From assembly GCF_014643635.1 (NCBI RefSeq), contig NZ_BMJV01000004.1, positions 62,001 through 126,000 on the forward strand: a stretch of DNA of 64,000 nt. The letters run 5' to 3'. Below are positions 18,279-27,528 of the stretch, piece after piece (position 1 is the stretch's first letter; every line of letters starts with the position of its first letter). The position numbers and the translations under genes were made by a program. The DNA is from Salipiger pallidus (lineage in GTDB: Bacteria > Pseudomonadota > Alphaproteobacteria > Rhodobacterales > Rhodobacteraceae). The notes beneath the pieces were generated by a model. The model ran no database searches and was not told the DNA's origin. It was given only the letters and a program-made list of their open reading frames with translations.

Positions 18279-19012
18279 ACCCCAGCTTAGGACAGACCCG
18301 TTCCGAGATCCGCCGCAACCACGCGCTGCTGACCCCGGAAAGCCACGAGTGGATCACCCAGCCGGACTGGCCGGGGGCAGAGATCGCCTTCCTCATCAGC
18401 CCCGACATGGGCGCGAAATTCGCAATGGGTCTCGTGCGGTCGGCGCATGGCCTGAACGATATTGCCCCCGCCGCCCCCGGCGTCGCGCGCTTCGTCTTCG
18501 TGCTCGACGGCGAGATCAGCGTCTCGTCCGGCGAGACGCTCGGCCTCGAGTGCTATGGCTTCCTGCCGCCGGAAACGGACGTGACCGTCAACGCGACGCC
18601 CGGAGCCTCCTTCCTGCTGATGGAATGGCACTTCGTGGCACGCGGCGACATCCCCGCGCCGGTCTTCGGCAAGCTCTCGGACATCGAGGGCACGCCCCTG
18701 CGCGGCGACGATTGGCTCATGGTGCAGAAGATGCTGCCCACCGAGGCCGGGTTCGACGGCGAGGTCAACATCATGACCTTCCACCCCGGAGCCTCGCTTG
18801 CCTACGTGGAGACGCATTTCATGGAACACGGCCTGCTGATGCTGGACGGCGGCGGGGTCTACCGGCTGGATGACCGGTGGTATCCGGTCGGCAAGGGCGA
18901 CGCGATCTGGATGGGCCCGCACGTGCCGCAATGGTTCGGCGCGCTGGGGCGCACGCCGTCGCGTTACCTCATCTACAAGAACTACAACCGCTCTCCGCTC
19001 GAGCGGCGATGA
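18275..19012 (+). CDS. Bicupin, (S)-ureidoglycine aminohydrolase (AllE)-like
   Basis: This 245-aa protein has two cupin barrels and no signal peptide. It begins GQTRSEIRRNHALLTPESH, as AllE/YlbA proteins do. The C-terminal barrel has the metal-binding pattern of AllE (YVETHFMEHGLLMLDGGGVY, then IWMGPHVPQWF). AllE releases ammonia from ureidoglycine. The start ATG has GGAG upstream and overlaps the M20 stop. The two-barrel match makes membership of the family likely, but the exact substrate could differ given the divergent neighbours. Confidence 0.82.
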   Translation: MNPSLGQTRSEIRRNHALLTPESHEWITQPDWPGAEIAFLISPDMGAKFAMGLVRSAHGLNDIAPAAPGVARFVFVLDGEISVSSGETLGLECYGFLPPETDVTVNATPGASFLLMEWHFVARGDIPAPVFGKLSDIEGTPLRGDDWLMVQKMLPTEAGFDGEVNIMTFHPGASLAYVETHFMEHGLLMLDGGGVYRLDDRWYPVGKGDAIWMGPHVPQWFGALGRTPSRYLIYKNYNRSPLERR

Positions 19013-19017
19013 CCGGC

Positions 19018-19938
19018 TCAGCCGCCATAGTTCACGAAGATCGTCTTGATGGACGCGGCAAAGGCCGCGGACGAGGCCGTCGGGGCCCGTCCGGCCATGC
19101 GACAGCAGGCCACGGGCGGGCTTTCGAATGGCAGGTCCAGCAGCTCCACGAAGGCGAGACGCTCGCGGCGGATCTGCAGGAAACTGCCAAAGACAATTCC
19201 GATGCCCATGCCGCTTTCGACCATCTGGCGCAGCAGGGTAAAGCTGTTGGTGTTCATTACCTCGCGCACCTCCACCCCTGCCTGCGCCAGGGCGTTCTCG
19301 AGCAGATGGCGCATGGGGATCGAGGTATCAGGAAAGATCACCTTTTCCCCGTCGATTTCCGACAGCCGCACCTGCCGCAGCCGTGCCATGGGATGATCAA
19401 GCGATGTGATCGCGTAGGTGCGCCGGCGCAGGGTCGCCAGCGTCTCGATCTCGGGCGTAGGCGGGAAGTTGTAGCCAAGGCCGATGTCGATCTCGCCTTC
19501 CTGCAGGCGCTGGACGATCTCGCGGGTGTTCTCGACGACGATGTGGAATTTCAGCCCGGGATGGTTGTAGCTCATGTCGCGCAGGATGCCGGGCAGCAGG
19601 TCGGAGGCCAGCACCTCATTCACCCCCAGCCGCAATTCGCCCCGTTGCAGGCCGCGGAGCTCGGCAATCTCGTCCTGCGCGATGGTCAGCTCGTTGACCA
19701 CTGAGGCGCAGCGGAACATCAGGATCTCGCCGGCCTCGGTCAGCTCCAGCCCGCCACGACCACGATCGCGGCGGAACAGTTCGGTGTCGAGAGCGAGCTC
19801 GAGGTTCTTGATCTGCTTGCTCACAGCGGACGGGGCCACGTGCAGCTTGTCCGCTGCAGCCCGGAACGAGCCCTGCCGGGCGACCTCGATGAAATGCCGG
19901 AGGCCGGGCAGGCGTCCGAGAAGTGTGCTGGGTTGCAT
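19018..19938 (-). CDS. LysR-family transcriptional regulator
   Basis: This 306-aa protein has an N-terminal winged helix-turn-helix (GSFRAAADKLHVAPSAVSKQ, residues 23-42) and a periplasmic-binding-protein-like effector domain from about residue 95. Its 3' end converges on the bicupin with 5 nt between. Its 5' end is divergent from the flavoprotein, so it probably controls that gene and perhaps the long operon. The 48-bp divergent gap is short, so promoter and operator must overlap. Confidence 0.93.
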   Translation of the reverse strand: MQPSTLLGRLPGLRHFIEVARQGSFRAAADKLHVAPSAVSKQIKNLELALDTELFRRDRGRGGLELTEAGEILMFRCASVVNELTIAQDEIAELRGLQRGELRLGVNEVLASDLLPGILRDMSYNHPGLKFHIVVENTREIVQRLQEGEIDIGLGYNFPPTPEIETLATLRRRTYAITSLDHPMARLRQVRLSEIDGEKVIFPDTSIPMRHLLENALAQAGVEVREVMNTNSFTLLRQMVESGMGIGIVFGSFLQIRRERLAFVELLDLPFESPPVACCRMAGRAPTASSAAFAASIKTIFVNYGG

Positions 19939-19986
19939 CGGGGCCTTTCACGATCAAACTGCCAAGCGTCAAGGAGCGCAGCATAA

Positions 19987-21462
19987 ATGGACCAGATCGG
20001 CATTCAACACGACAATTTCCGAACTGCCGCGCTGGACGAGTTGGCCGTGGCGCTGGGGCACAAGGGCATACTGACCGCCCCCGGCGATTGCGTCCGCTAT
20101 GCCTCGGATCAATCGGGATTGCACGGAGCCGCGCCGCTCGCGGTTCTGCGTCCGGCGTCCACCGAAGAGGTCTCGGGCCTGCTCGCCATCTGTCACCGCC
20201 ACCGCATCGGCGTGGTCCCGCAAGGGGGGCGCACAGGCCTGTCGGGCGGCGCTTGCGCCCCTGCGGGCACGGTGGTGCTGTCCACCGAACGCATGACCGG
20301 CGTGATCGAGATCGACGAGGACGCCATGACCCTCACCGCATGGGCAGGCACCCCGCTCGAGACTGTGCAGGAGGCCGCGCGGACCGCAGGCCTCGATTAC
20401 CCGGTAGATATCGGGGCGCGGGGCACGGCCACCATCGGCGGCACCATCGCCACCAATGCGGGTGGTATAAGGGTGCTGCAGCACGGAATGACCCGCGCCA
20501 ACGTGCTGGGCCTCGAGGCGGTACTGGCAGACGGGTCGGTGATCTCGCGGCTGGGCAAGACGGTGAAGGACAACTCGGGCTTCGATCTCAAGCAGGTGTT
20601 CATCGGCTCTGAGGGTGTGCTGGGCGTGGTGACCCGCGCGGTCCTGCAGCTGCGCCGCTACGTGACGCAAAGCGCGCTGGCCCTGTTCGCCATGCCCGAC
20701 CACGACGCGGCGCTCAAATGCCTCGTGGCGGCGCGCCAGCGTTTCGGCAGCCGGATCACCGCCTTCGAGGGCATGTGGCCTGACTACTGGGATTTCGTCT
20801 GTCACGAGACCTCGCTTGCCAGCGCGCCGTTGGAGGGGCGGCACGGCTTCTACCTGCTGATCGAGATCGAGGCCGAGGCCGCCGGGAGCGAAGCCGAGCT
20901 GGAAGAGTTCTTTGCCGAGCTCTTCGAGCAGGAGCTTGTGGAGGACGGCGTGCTTGCCAAGTCCCTCAGCGAGGCGCAGGCGCTATGGAAGGTGCGCGAG
21001 GCAGTGGGCGAGGTGGACGGTGATTTCGGTCATCACATCAACTTCGACATCGGCGTGTCCCCGTCGGCACTTGGCCGGTTCTGCACTGCGGCCGATGCGC
21101 GACTGGCGCAGCTGCCCGAAGCGGGCGCTGCGCTCAAGGTCGGGCACGTGGGTGACGGCAACGTGCACCTGCTGGTGGCCCATGACGGCAGTGCCGCCGC
21201 CGAAGAGCGGATCGAGGCGGTGATCTACGCGCTTCTTGAGGAATGGGATGGTGCGGTTACCGCCGAACACGGCATCGGACGGATCAAGGCGCGCTGGATT
21301 TCGCACAGCCGCAGTGCCGAAGAACTTGCGATGATGCGTGGCCTCAAGGCGCAGCTGGACCCGCTGGGCATCCTGAACCCCGGAGCGGTGCTGCAGGCAG
21401 CACAGGACTCACGGGAGGGGAGGTGGCGATACCGCGCCAACCCGGCGCGTGAGCTTCCGTAG
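19987..21462 (+). CDS. FAD-linked 2-hydroxyacid oxidase/dehydrogenase (GlcD / D-2-hydroxyglutarate dehydrogenase family)
   Basis: This 491-aa flavoprotein has a VAO-type FAD domain (PQGGRTGLSGGA, TATIGGTIATNAGG, DLKQVFIGSEGVLGVVT). The C-terminal substrate domain carries the metal and catalytic residues in KVGHVGDGNVHLLV and TAEHGIGRIK. The family oxidises D-lactate, glycolate or D-2-hydroxyglutarate. It is divergent from the LysR gene and follows the ureide-type enzymes. A glycolate/glyoxylate role would fit the pathway but is inference. No GlcE or GlcF subunit lies next to it, which favours a stand-alone dehydrogenase. Confidence 0.87.
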   Translation: MDQIGIQHDNFRTAALDELAVALGHKGILTAPGDCVRYASDQSGLHGAAPLAVLRPASTEEVSGLLAICHRHRIGVVPQGGRTGLSGGACAPAGTVVLSTERMTGVIEIDEDAMTLTAWAGTPLETVQEAARTAGLDYPVDIGARGTATIGGTIATNAGGIRVLQHGMTRANVLGLEAVLADGSVISRLGKTVKDNSGFDLKQVFIGSEGVLGVVTRAVLQLRRYVTQSALALFAMPDHDAALKCLVAARQRFGSRITAFEGMWPDYWDFVCHETSLASAPLEGRHGFYLLIEIEAEAAGSEAELEEFFAELFEQELVEDGVLAKSLSEAQALWKVREAVGEVDGDFGHHINFDIGVSPSALGRFCTAADARLAQLPEAGAALKVGHVGDGNVHLLVAHDGSAAAEERIEAVIYALLEEWDGAVTAEHGIGRIKARWISHSRSAEELAMMRGLKAQLDPLGILNPGAVLQAAQDSREGRWRYRANPARELP

Positions 21463-21736
21463 GCAGGGAAGGGGCGGCACGAATACCCGGCACGTCCCCT
21501 GCGGCGCTTGGGGGCGGCCGTTACCGGCAGAGGGTTTGCCGTCGCGGGACGCGAAGCGCGGACTCCGCCGCAGAACGGCGTCGCGGCACTGTTCAACTTT
21601 CCTGTCTGCCGGCCCCGCCCCATGACGCAAGGCCAATGAGGCCGTTCGAGAGTGGCCGGCCGTGCAAGTCCCGGACCATGCCATGCCGTTGAGGGCGGGC
21701 TGCCCCATCCCGCTGATGGACTGGGGCCGGCCGGCG

Positions 21737-22576
21737 CTAATGCTTGATCTCACCCGCCACCTGCCCGTAGGCCATCAGCGCGAAAAGGCCGGTGCCACCG
21801 AGGATATTCCCCAGCAATGCGCCACTGCCTACCGAAAGTGCATGCGCAACCCCGATCTCGCCTGACATCAGCAGCAGGAACAGCTCGGCTGAGCCGGCGA
21901 TCACGTGTGTGAATTCCGCGATGGCAATCAGGTAGGTGAAAAGGAAGATCACGAGGATCCCAGCGCTGCCGGCCGCGGGCATCATCCAAACGATGGCGGC
22001 AATGTAGAACCCCGAGGGGATGCCGTAGCGCAACGCCTCGGAAAAGCTCAGCTCTCCGAAATGCCGCGAGATCGCCAGCATCGAGTCCAGCGTTTCGGGT
22101 TTGAGCGTTCCGGCCCAGACACCCAAAGCCATGGAAAGGAACGTGCCGGCGAAGTTGGCCAGCAGGATCACAGACCACAGCCGCGCGGTGACCCAGAGCG
22201 TGTGCAGCTTGCGATGGGTCAGCAGCGGCAGGATAGCGCTCAGGGTGTTCTCTGTGAACAGCTGCAGCCGCCCCAGGATCACGAGGATGAACCCCACCGT
22301 GTAGCCAAGGTTTTCGATGGCGGCGCGATAGGGGTGGTCCTCGTAGATGCCGTGCAGGATGCCTTCCGCAAGCACCGAGGTCGAGATCCCCATGCCGGCT
22401 GCCACACCGGACCACCACAGGGACATCAACGGACGGCTGAGCTCATCGGTGCCGCTACGGTGGATGATCCCGTAAACGGATACGGCACTGAGGCCTTGGT
22501 TCTTTTCGATATCGCGCCGTTCCGAATGCGTCGGGTGACGAGGCTTGTTGGAGGGATCGGGTTCTGGCGTGGTCAT
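21737..22576 (-). CDS. Formate/nitrite transporter-family (FocA/NirC, YfdC-like) membrane protein
   Basis: This 279-aa protein has a 45-residue charged N-terminal tail and then six hydrophobic segments. FNT-type features include SLWWSGVAAGMGISTSVLAE and FTENTLSAILPLL in the first half and EFTHVIAGSAE in the second. It forms pentameric channels for formate, nitrite or other small monovalent ions. The YfdC-like subgroup has no settled substrate. It stands alone between the flavoprotein and the PQQ dehydrogenase, all three with gaps over 250 bp. Confidence 0.85.
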   Translation of the reverse strand: MTTPEPDPSNKPRHPTHSERRDIEKNQGLSAVSVYGIIHRSGTDELSRPLMSLWWSGVAAGMGISTSVLAEGILHGIYEDHPYRAAIENLGYTVGFILVILGRLQLFTENTLSAILPLLTHRKLHTLWVTARLWSVILLANFAGTFLSMALGVWAGTLKPETLDSMLAISRHFGELSFSEALRYGIPSGFYIAAIVWMMPAAGSAGILVIFLFTYLIAIAEFTHVIAGSAELFLLLMSGEIGVAHALSVGSGALLGNILGGTGLFALMAYGQVAGEIKH

Positions 22577-22930
22577 GGGCGGTCCTTGGTCGGTGGGCCG
22601 CCTCGGGCTGGGCGTCCTGTGGCGGGGGGCAGGCGCAGGGCAGCGCCACCCTGTTCGGCACGAGGTTCGGCGCGCGCGCCGGTATCCTGTTCAGCACAGG
22701 AATATGGAGCGGGGAGACGCCGCGGAAAGTGCTCATTATTCGCGAGGACTTGTGCGCGCGGCTCATGACGTCGAAATGCAACCGGGGCGCGCAGGGGGAC
22801 GCTTGGCACTGCGGCGGCGGACCAACCGCTGCGGAAGGGCGTGCCAGATGCCGACTGCAGCAATGCTCCGCGCATGAAGAACGGCGCCCCGGAGGGGGCG
22901 CCGCAGGGTCGCATCGGGAGGGGATGCGGA
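22577..22930. other. Intergenic region with a hairpin, no gene
   Basis: No coherent protein is seen. A short symmetric hairpin TCCTGT-TCAGC-ACAGGA lies at 22685-22701, and the PQQ-dehydrogenase terminator lies at 22882-22903. The remainder probably holds the promoter of the FNT gene. Confidence 0.4.
22882..22903 (-). terminator. Terminator of the PQQ dehydrogenase gene
   Basis: A perfect 9-bp stem (CGGCGCCCC / GGGGCGCCG) with loop GGAG lies 28 nt beyond the stop codon. On the minus strand it is followed by TTCTTCATG, a weak T-rich tail. Confidence 0.65.
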
Positions 22931-24697
22931 TCAGTTCGCCGAAGCCAGCTGTTTCGGCAGTTTGAACGTCCAGACGGTGCCACCCTGGTTGAGGTAGTTG
23001 ACCTTCTTGGCCACCTCTCCGCCCCAGAGCGGAACTGCGCCGCCCCAGCCGGACACGACCGACACATACTGCTCGCCGTCCATGTCCCAGGTGACGGGCT
23101 GGCCGACGATGCCGGACCCGGTCTGGAACGACCACAGCTCTTCGCCGGTCTCGTCATCGAGCGCAATGAACTTGCCCTCGGGCGTGCCGAAGAACACCAG
23201 GCCGCCCGCGGTGGTCATGGCGCCACCCCAGAGCGGTGCGTCGTTCTTGTATTCCCACTTCCATTCGCCGGTGGCTGGGTCGATGGCTTTCAGAGAGCCG
23301 ATGTGATCCTCGTACATCGGCTTGATGGTGAAGCCGGACCCGAGATAGGCCGCGCCCTTCTTGTAGGTCACCGGCTCGTTCCAGATATCCATGCCCCATT
23401 CGTTTGACGGCACGTAGAAGAGACCCGTGTTCTGGCTGTAGGCCATGGGCATCCAGTTCTTGCCACCAAGGAAGCCGGGGGCCGAGAACACCACCTCGCC
23501 CTTGCCACCATCGGCCGCCGCCGAGGGATCGCCGGGGCGGTTGTCCTCGTTGAAGATCGGGCGGCCGTTGTCGTCGATGCCGCTGGCCCAGGTGATGTCC
23601 TTAACGAACGGGTAGGCGTCGACGAAGGCGCCATCCTCTCGGTTCAGCACATAGAAGAACCCGTTGCGGTCGGCGGTGGCGTAGCGCTTGTTGCCCTCCG
23701 CGTCCTCGTAGGCGACCACCTCGTTGACGCCGTCGTAATCCCAGCCTTCGCGGGGCGTGGTCTGGAAGTGCCACTTGATCTCGCCGGTGGCGGGGTCGAT
23801 GCCGACGCGGCTCGCGGCATAGAGGTTGTCACCCGAATTGTCGTCCTTGGGCGTGCCCGCGCCACGCAGGTGGCTGTTCCACGGGGCGGGGTTGCCCGCG
23901 CCGAAGATCAGCGTGTCGGTGTCGGCGTCATACGAGCCGCCAAGCCAGGTCGCGCCGCCGCCGGTCTTCCACAGATCGCCCGGCCACGTGGCGTTGAGCG
24001 TGCCGGTCATGGTCGACTCTTCGCCGTTGAGTGTGCCCATGTGGCCTTCGATCATCGGGCGGGTCCAGATCATGTCGCCGGTTTCGGCGTTGCGGGCCTG
24101 CACCTCACCGACGATGCCGAACTCGCCACCCGAGTTGCCGGTGATGACCATGCCGTTCACCACGAGCGGCGCAGCGGTGTAGGAATACCCGGCCTTGTAG
24201 TCGGCGATCTTGTCGCGCCACACCACGTCGCCGGTCTTTCGATCCAGCGCCACGAGCCGCGCATCCAGTGTGCCGAAAATCACGAGGTCGCCGTAGATCG
24301 CGGCGCCGCGGTTGATCACATCGCAGCAGGGGAGGATGCCTTCGGGAAGGCGCGCGTCGTATTGCCAAAGCTCCTCGCCGGACGCGAGGTCGATGGCATA
24401 GAGCCGCGAATACGAGCCGGTGACGTACATGATGCCGTCATAGATGATCGGCTGGGTTTCCTGCCCGCGCTGCTTTTCGCCGCCCATGGAGAACGCCCAT
24501 GCGGGCATCAGGTTCTTGACGTTATCCTTGTTGAGGATGTCGAGCGGGCTGTAGCGCTGCAGGTGGCGGCCCATGCCGTTGGTCACGACCTGGCTGGTCA
24601 TGGTCTGATCGTTGGCGAGGTCTTCCTCGGTGACCTGCGCCTGCGCCACGCCGGTGGCGAGCAGGCTCGCGGTCACGGCCAGGATGAATTTGTTCAT
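22931..24697 (-). CDS. PQQ-dependent alcohol dehydrogenase, lanthanide type (XoxF/ExaF/PedH-like)
   Basis: This 588-aa periplasmic quinoprotein has a Sec signal (residues 1-20, cut after AQA) and an eight-bladed propeller of tryptophan-docking repeats. The vicinal cysteine pair is in [12 protein letters not shown] (about 124-125). The catalytic segment is GWDYDGVNE (about 317-325). The second Asp, two residues after the catalytic Asp, is the hallmark of lanthanide-dependent enzymes; calcium MxaF enzymes have Ala there. A GGAGG site precedes the ATG. No cytochrome cL (xoxG), xoxJ or pqq gene is adjacent. Substrates could be methanol, ethanol or other alcohols. Confidence 0.88.
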   Translation of the reverse strand: MNKFILAVTASLLATGVAQAQVTEEDLANDQTMTSQVVTNGMGRHLQRYSPLDILNKDNVKNLMPAWAFSMGGEKQRGQETQPIIYDGIMYVTGSYSRLYAIDLASGEELWQYDARLPEGILPCCDVINRGAAIYGDLVIFGTLDARLVALDRKTGDVVWRDKIADYKAGYSYTAAPLVVNGMVITGNSGGEFGIVGEVQARNAETGDMIWTRPMIEGHMGTLNGEESTMTGTLNATWPGDLWKTGGGATWLGGSYDADTDTLIFGAGNPAPWNSHLRGAGTPKDDNSGDNLYAASRVGIDPATGEIKWHFQTTPREGWDYDGVNEVVAYEDAEGNKRYATADRNGFFYVLNREDGAFVDAYPFVKDITWASGIDDNGRPIFNEDNRPGDPSAAADGGKGEVVFSAPGFLGGKNWMPMAYSQNTGLFYVPSNEWGMDIWNEPVTYKKGAAYLGSGFTIKPMYEDHIGSLKAIDPATGEWKWEYKNDAPLWGGAMTTAGGLVFFGTPEGKFIALDDETGEELWSFQTGSGIVGQPVTWDMDGEQYVSVVSGWGGAVPLWGGEVAKKVNYLNQGGTVWTFKLPKQLASAN

Positions 24698-24955
24698 GTC
24701 GTCCTCCCTGTAGACGGTTCCGGGTGATCCGGCTGGCCCGCTCGGGCCGCGCCTCTCCTCCGGGGAACAGCATCACCGTGTGACCCCGCGTTATGAATTG
24801 CACCATGGTCGTACCCGGCGCGCAGCGAAGGATGCAGGCGCGGCGTCGATGGCCTGCCCTTGGTGGAAAAGCGGAAGGTATGTCAGGGGGTTGCGCCGTG
24901 TGCTGCGGCGCAGGGCAGGGTGGGAAGCGGTGGTCTATGCCACCTTGGTCCAATG
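24698..24955. other. Intergenic region, no gene
   Basis: This holds the leader of the PQQ dehydrogenase (minus strand) and spacer DNA. I see no open frame with recognisable protein features and no clear promoter boxes. Confidence 0.4.
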
Positions 24956-24987
24956 CCCCCCTTGCCCTCTCCAAAAAGCAAGGGGGG
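24956..24987 (-). terminator. Hairpin after the FMN dehydrogenase gene
   Basis: A perfect 10-bp stem (CCCCCCTTGC / GCAAGGGGGG) with a 12-nt loop starts 13 nt beyond the stop at 25000. The T-run lies in the loop rather than after the stem, so termination strength is uncertain. Confidence 0.6.
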
Positions 24988-24999
24988 ATCCGGCGATGG

Positions 25000-26166
25000 T
25001 CACTCCTCCCAGTCGCCGGAAAATCCTTTGGGGATCATGAGGATGTCACGGTCCACGCTGTTGATGTCGGTGCGCCCGCACAGCCCCATGGAGGTGTCGA
25101 GCTCGGTGCGCATGACCCGCAGCGCTTCGGACACGCCCTGTTCGCCCATGGCCCCGAGACCATAGATGTAGGCCCGCCCGATCCACGCGCCCTTGGCGCC
25201 CATGGCCACGGCCTTGAGCACGTCCTGGCCCGACCGGATGCCGCTATCGATATGCACCTCGATCCGGTTGCCCACCGCATCGAGGATCGGACCCAGCGCC
25301 CGGATCGAACTCAGCGCGCCATCAAGCTGCCGCCCGCCGTGGTTGCTGACCACGATGGCGTCGGCGCCGACGTTGCACGCCTCGAGCGCATCGCGCGGGT
25401 CCATGATGCCCTTGATGATAAGCGGGCCATCCCACATCTTGCGGAACTGCCGGATGCGGTCCCAGTCCAGCGCCTGGTCAAAGGCATTGGCGGTCCAGGC
25501 CGCAAGGTTGCTCGGATCATCGACCCCCTTGGCATGGCCGACGATATTGCCGAAGAACCGGCGCTTGGTCTGCAACATCTCGAGGCCCCATGGCACCTTT
25601 GTCGCCATGTTGGCGACGGAGGCGGGCGTCAGCTTGGGCGGGGCCGACAGACCGTTTTTGATGTCCTTGTGGCGCTGTCCCAGCATCTGCAGGTCCACTG
25701 TGATCACCGCCGCCGAACATTTGGCGGCCTTGGCCCGGTCGAACAGGCGCTGCATGAACTCGTCGTCCTTGAGCGTGTAGACCTGCAGCCAGAACGGCTT
25801 GTCGGTGTTCTCGGCCACGTCCTCGATCGAACAGATCGACATGGTCGACAGGGTGTAAGGCACCCCCGCCTTACCGGCGGCACGGGCGGCGTGGATCTCG
25901 CCGTCGGCGTGCTGCATCCCGGTCATGCCCACCGGCGCGAGCGCCAGCGGCATCGACACATCCTGCCCGATCATCTGGGTGGCAAGGCTGCGCCCGGTCA
26001 TGTCGATGGCCACCCTCTGGCGCAGGTAGATGTCATCGAAATCGGATGAATTCTCACGGAAGGTCTGCTCTGTCCAGCTGCCGGACTCGCAGTAGTCGAA
26101 GAACATCTTGGGGACCCGGCGGCGGTAGATCCGCTTGAGATCCTCGATTTCGGTGATCTTCGGCAT
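25000..26166 (-). CDS. FMN-dependent alpha-hydroxy acid dehydrogenase (LldD/glycolate oxidase family)
   Basis: This 388-aa TIM-barrel flavoprotein has the family signature VSNHGGRQLDGA, with the catalytic His and substrate-binding Arg. Other FMN contacts are in LALAPVGMTGMQHADGE, LQVYT, VTVDLQMLGQRHKDIKNG and HIDSGIRSGQDVLKAVAMGA. L-lactate dehydrogenase LldD is the most common role, with glycolate or mandelate possible. The ATG at 26166 begins MPKITEIEDLKR, the usual N-terminus. It faces the same way as the PQQ dehydrogenase but is about 300 bp away, so it is probably a separate unit. Confidence 0.9.
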   Translation of the reverse strand: MPKITEIEDLKRIYRRRVPKMFFDYCESGSWTEQTFRENSSDFDDIYLRQRVAIDMTGRSLATQMIGQDVSMPLALAPVGMTGMQHADGEIHAARAAGKAGVPYTLSTMSICSIEDVAENTDKPFWLQVYTLKDDEFMQRLFDRAKAAKCSAAVITVDLQMLGQRHKDIKNGLSAPPKLTPASVANMATKVPWGLEMLQTKRRFFGNIVGHAKGVDDPSNLAAWTANAFDQALDWDRIRQFRKMWDGPLIIKGIMDPRDALEACNVGADAIVVSNHGGRQLDGALSSIRALGPILDAVGNRIEVHIDSGIRSGQDVLKAVAMGAKGAWIGRAYIYGLGAMGEQGVSEALRVMRTELDTSMGLCGRTDINSVDRDILMIPKGFSGDWEE

Positions 26167-26359
26167 GGGCTGTCCTTCATCTGGCGCAGATCGGTCAGGT
26201 TTCCTTACCGCTTTGCCGCACCGTGCGCAACGCCCGGTGTGATGCATTGCATGAGGTTCTGAAACCGGGACCGGCCTGCACACCGTGTTTGCCGCTGCCA
26301 CGTTCCCATCGGGAAACCGATCTGCTAAACGCACGGCAACATCCAAAGGAGGGCACAGC

Positions 26360-27292
26360 ATGGCCTGGAACGTGTTCATCGACGGCGAAGCAGGAACGAC
26401 CGGATTGCAGATCCGAGAGCGTCTCGAGCAGCGGCCCGATATTACCCTGGTCCAGGTCCCGCACGAGCTGCGCAAGGACACCGGCGCCCGTTCCGAGGCG
26501 CTGGCCAAGGCCGACGTGGCCATCCTGTGCCTGCCCGACGACGCCGCACGCGAAACCGTGGCTCTGGCCGAACCGCATGGCACCAAGATCATCGATGCCT
26601 CGACCGCGCACCGGGTGGCGGACGGCTGGACCTTCGGTTTCCCCGAGATGACCGCCGGCCAGCGCGAGGCCATCGCGGGCGCACGGCTGGTATCGAACCC
26701 CGGCTGCTGGTCCACCTGCGCCATCGCCCTCATCCGTCCGCTGGTTGAGGCCGGCGTGCTGCCCGCCGATGCGTCCCCGTCGATCTCCGGCGTGTCCGGC
26801 TATTCGGGCGGCGGAAAGGCTATGATCGCCGAATTCGAGGACGGGGGCAGCTCCGGCAGTTTCCTTTACGGCGTGTCCCAGCGCCACAAGCACCTGCCCG
26901 AAATCTCGAAACACGGCCTGTTGACGAAGCCGGTCACCTTCGTGCCGTCCGTGGGCCAGTACGCGCAAGGAATGGCGGTGGCGGTCCAGCTTCCGGACCT
27001 CGGGGAGGGCGGCCTGAAGGCAGCCGAGGCTGCCCTGCGCAAGGCCTACGAGGGCGAACGCTTCGTGTCGGTCGTCGAGGCCTCGGCCAACGAGCCACGC
27101 GTCATGCCGCAGCGCCTCAACGGTACCAACGCGCTGGAGCTGTCGGTGCATGGCAATGCTGAAACGGGCACGGCGGTGCTGGTCGCGGTCCTCGACAATC
27201 TCGGCAAGGGGGCGTCGGGCGCCGCGGTTCAGAACCTCAACATCATGCTCGGCTGCGACGAGGGCGCAGGCCTCGACGCCGCTCCGCGCTGA
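26360..27292 (+). CDS. argC: N-acetyl-gamma-glutamyl-phosphate reductase ArgC (short type)
   Basis: This 310-aa enzyme of arginine biosynthesis reduces N-acetylglutamyl phosphate to the semialdehyde with NADPH. It has the short-type ArgC N-terminus ([17 protein letters not shown]), LPDDAARE, the catalytic Cys116 in SNPGCWSTC, and the conserved [18 protein letters not shown] lies before the ATG at 26360. A strong terminator follows, so it is monocistronic and not in an arg operon. Confidence 0.94.
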   Translation: MAWNVFIDGEAGTTGLQIRERLEQRPDITLVQVPHELRKDTGARSEALAKADVAILCLPDDAARETVALAEPHGTKIIDASTAHRVADGWTFGFPEMTAGQREAIAGARLVSNPGCWSTCAIALIRPLVEAGVLPADASPSISGVSGYSGGGKAMIAEFEDGGSSGSFLYGVSQRHKHLPEISKHGLLTKPVTFVPSVGQYAQGMAVAVQLPDLGEGGLKAAEAALRKAYEGERFVSVVEASANEPRVMPQRLNGTNALELSVHGNAETGTAVLVAVLDNLGKGASGAAVQNLNIMLGCDEGAGLDAAPR

Positions 27293-27313
27293 AGCACCAC
27301 GAAAGACCGATGA

Positions 27314-27335
27314 GGGGGCCACGTGCCCCCTTTTT
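27314..27335 (+). terminator. Rho-independent terminator of argC
   Basis: GGGGGC-CACGT-GCCCCC is followed by TTTTT, 22 nt after the argC stop. Confidence 0.88.
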
Positions 27336-27380
27336 CATGTCCGGCCCCACCCGCCCGCGCGGCGTCGATGTTGCCTCAAG

Positions 27381-27414
27381 CTTCCTTTGACCTCAAATAT
27401 CCCCGCCGGAGGCC
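27381..27414 (-). repeat. Dispersed intergenic element (CTCCGGCGGGGATATTTG type)
   Basis: Read on the minus strand it is CCTCCGGCGGGGATATTTG followed by an AAAGGAAG tail. Related copies or part-copies lie at 47557-47583, 53712-53744, 53777-53798 (inverted) and 57601-57622. All are outside genes and mostly just past gene ends. Confidence 0.55.
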
Positions 27415-27466
27415 GGCCGACCCTGATCCACGCAATGCACCGCCGATATACCGCGCCAACCAATTG

Positions 27467-27504
27467 AAAAGGGCGCCCAGACCTCTCCAGTCCGGAACGC
27501 CCCC
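27467..27504 (-). terminator. Probable terminator of trpA
   Basis: On the minus strand an imperfect GC-rich hairpin (GGGCGTTCCGGAC ... GTCTGGGCGCCC) is followed by TTTTC, starting about 25 nt after the trpA stop. Confidence 0.6.
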
Positions 27505-27528
27505 TCGATCATTCGACCTGAAGTCCGG

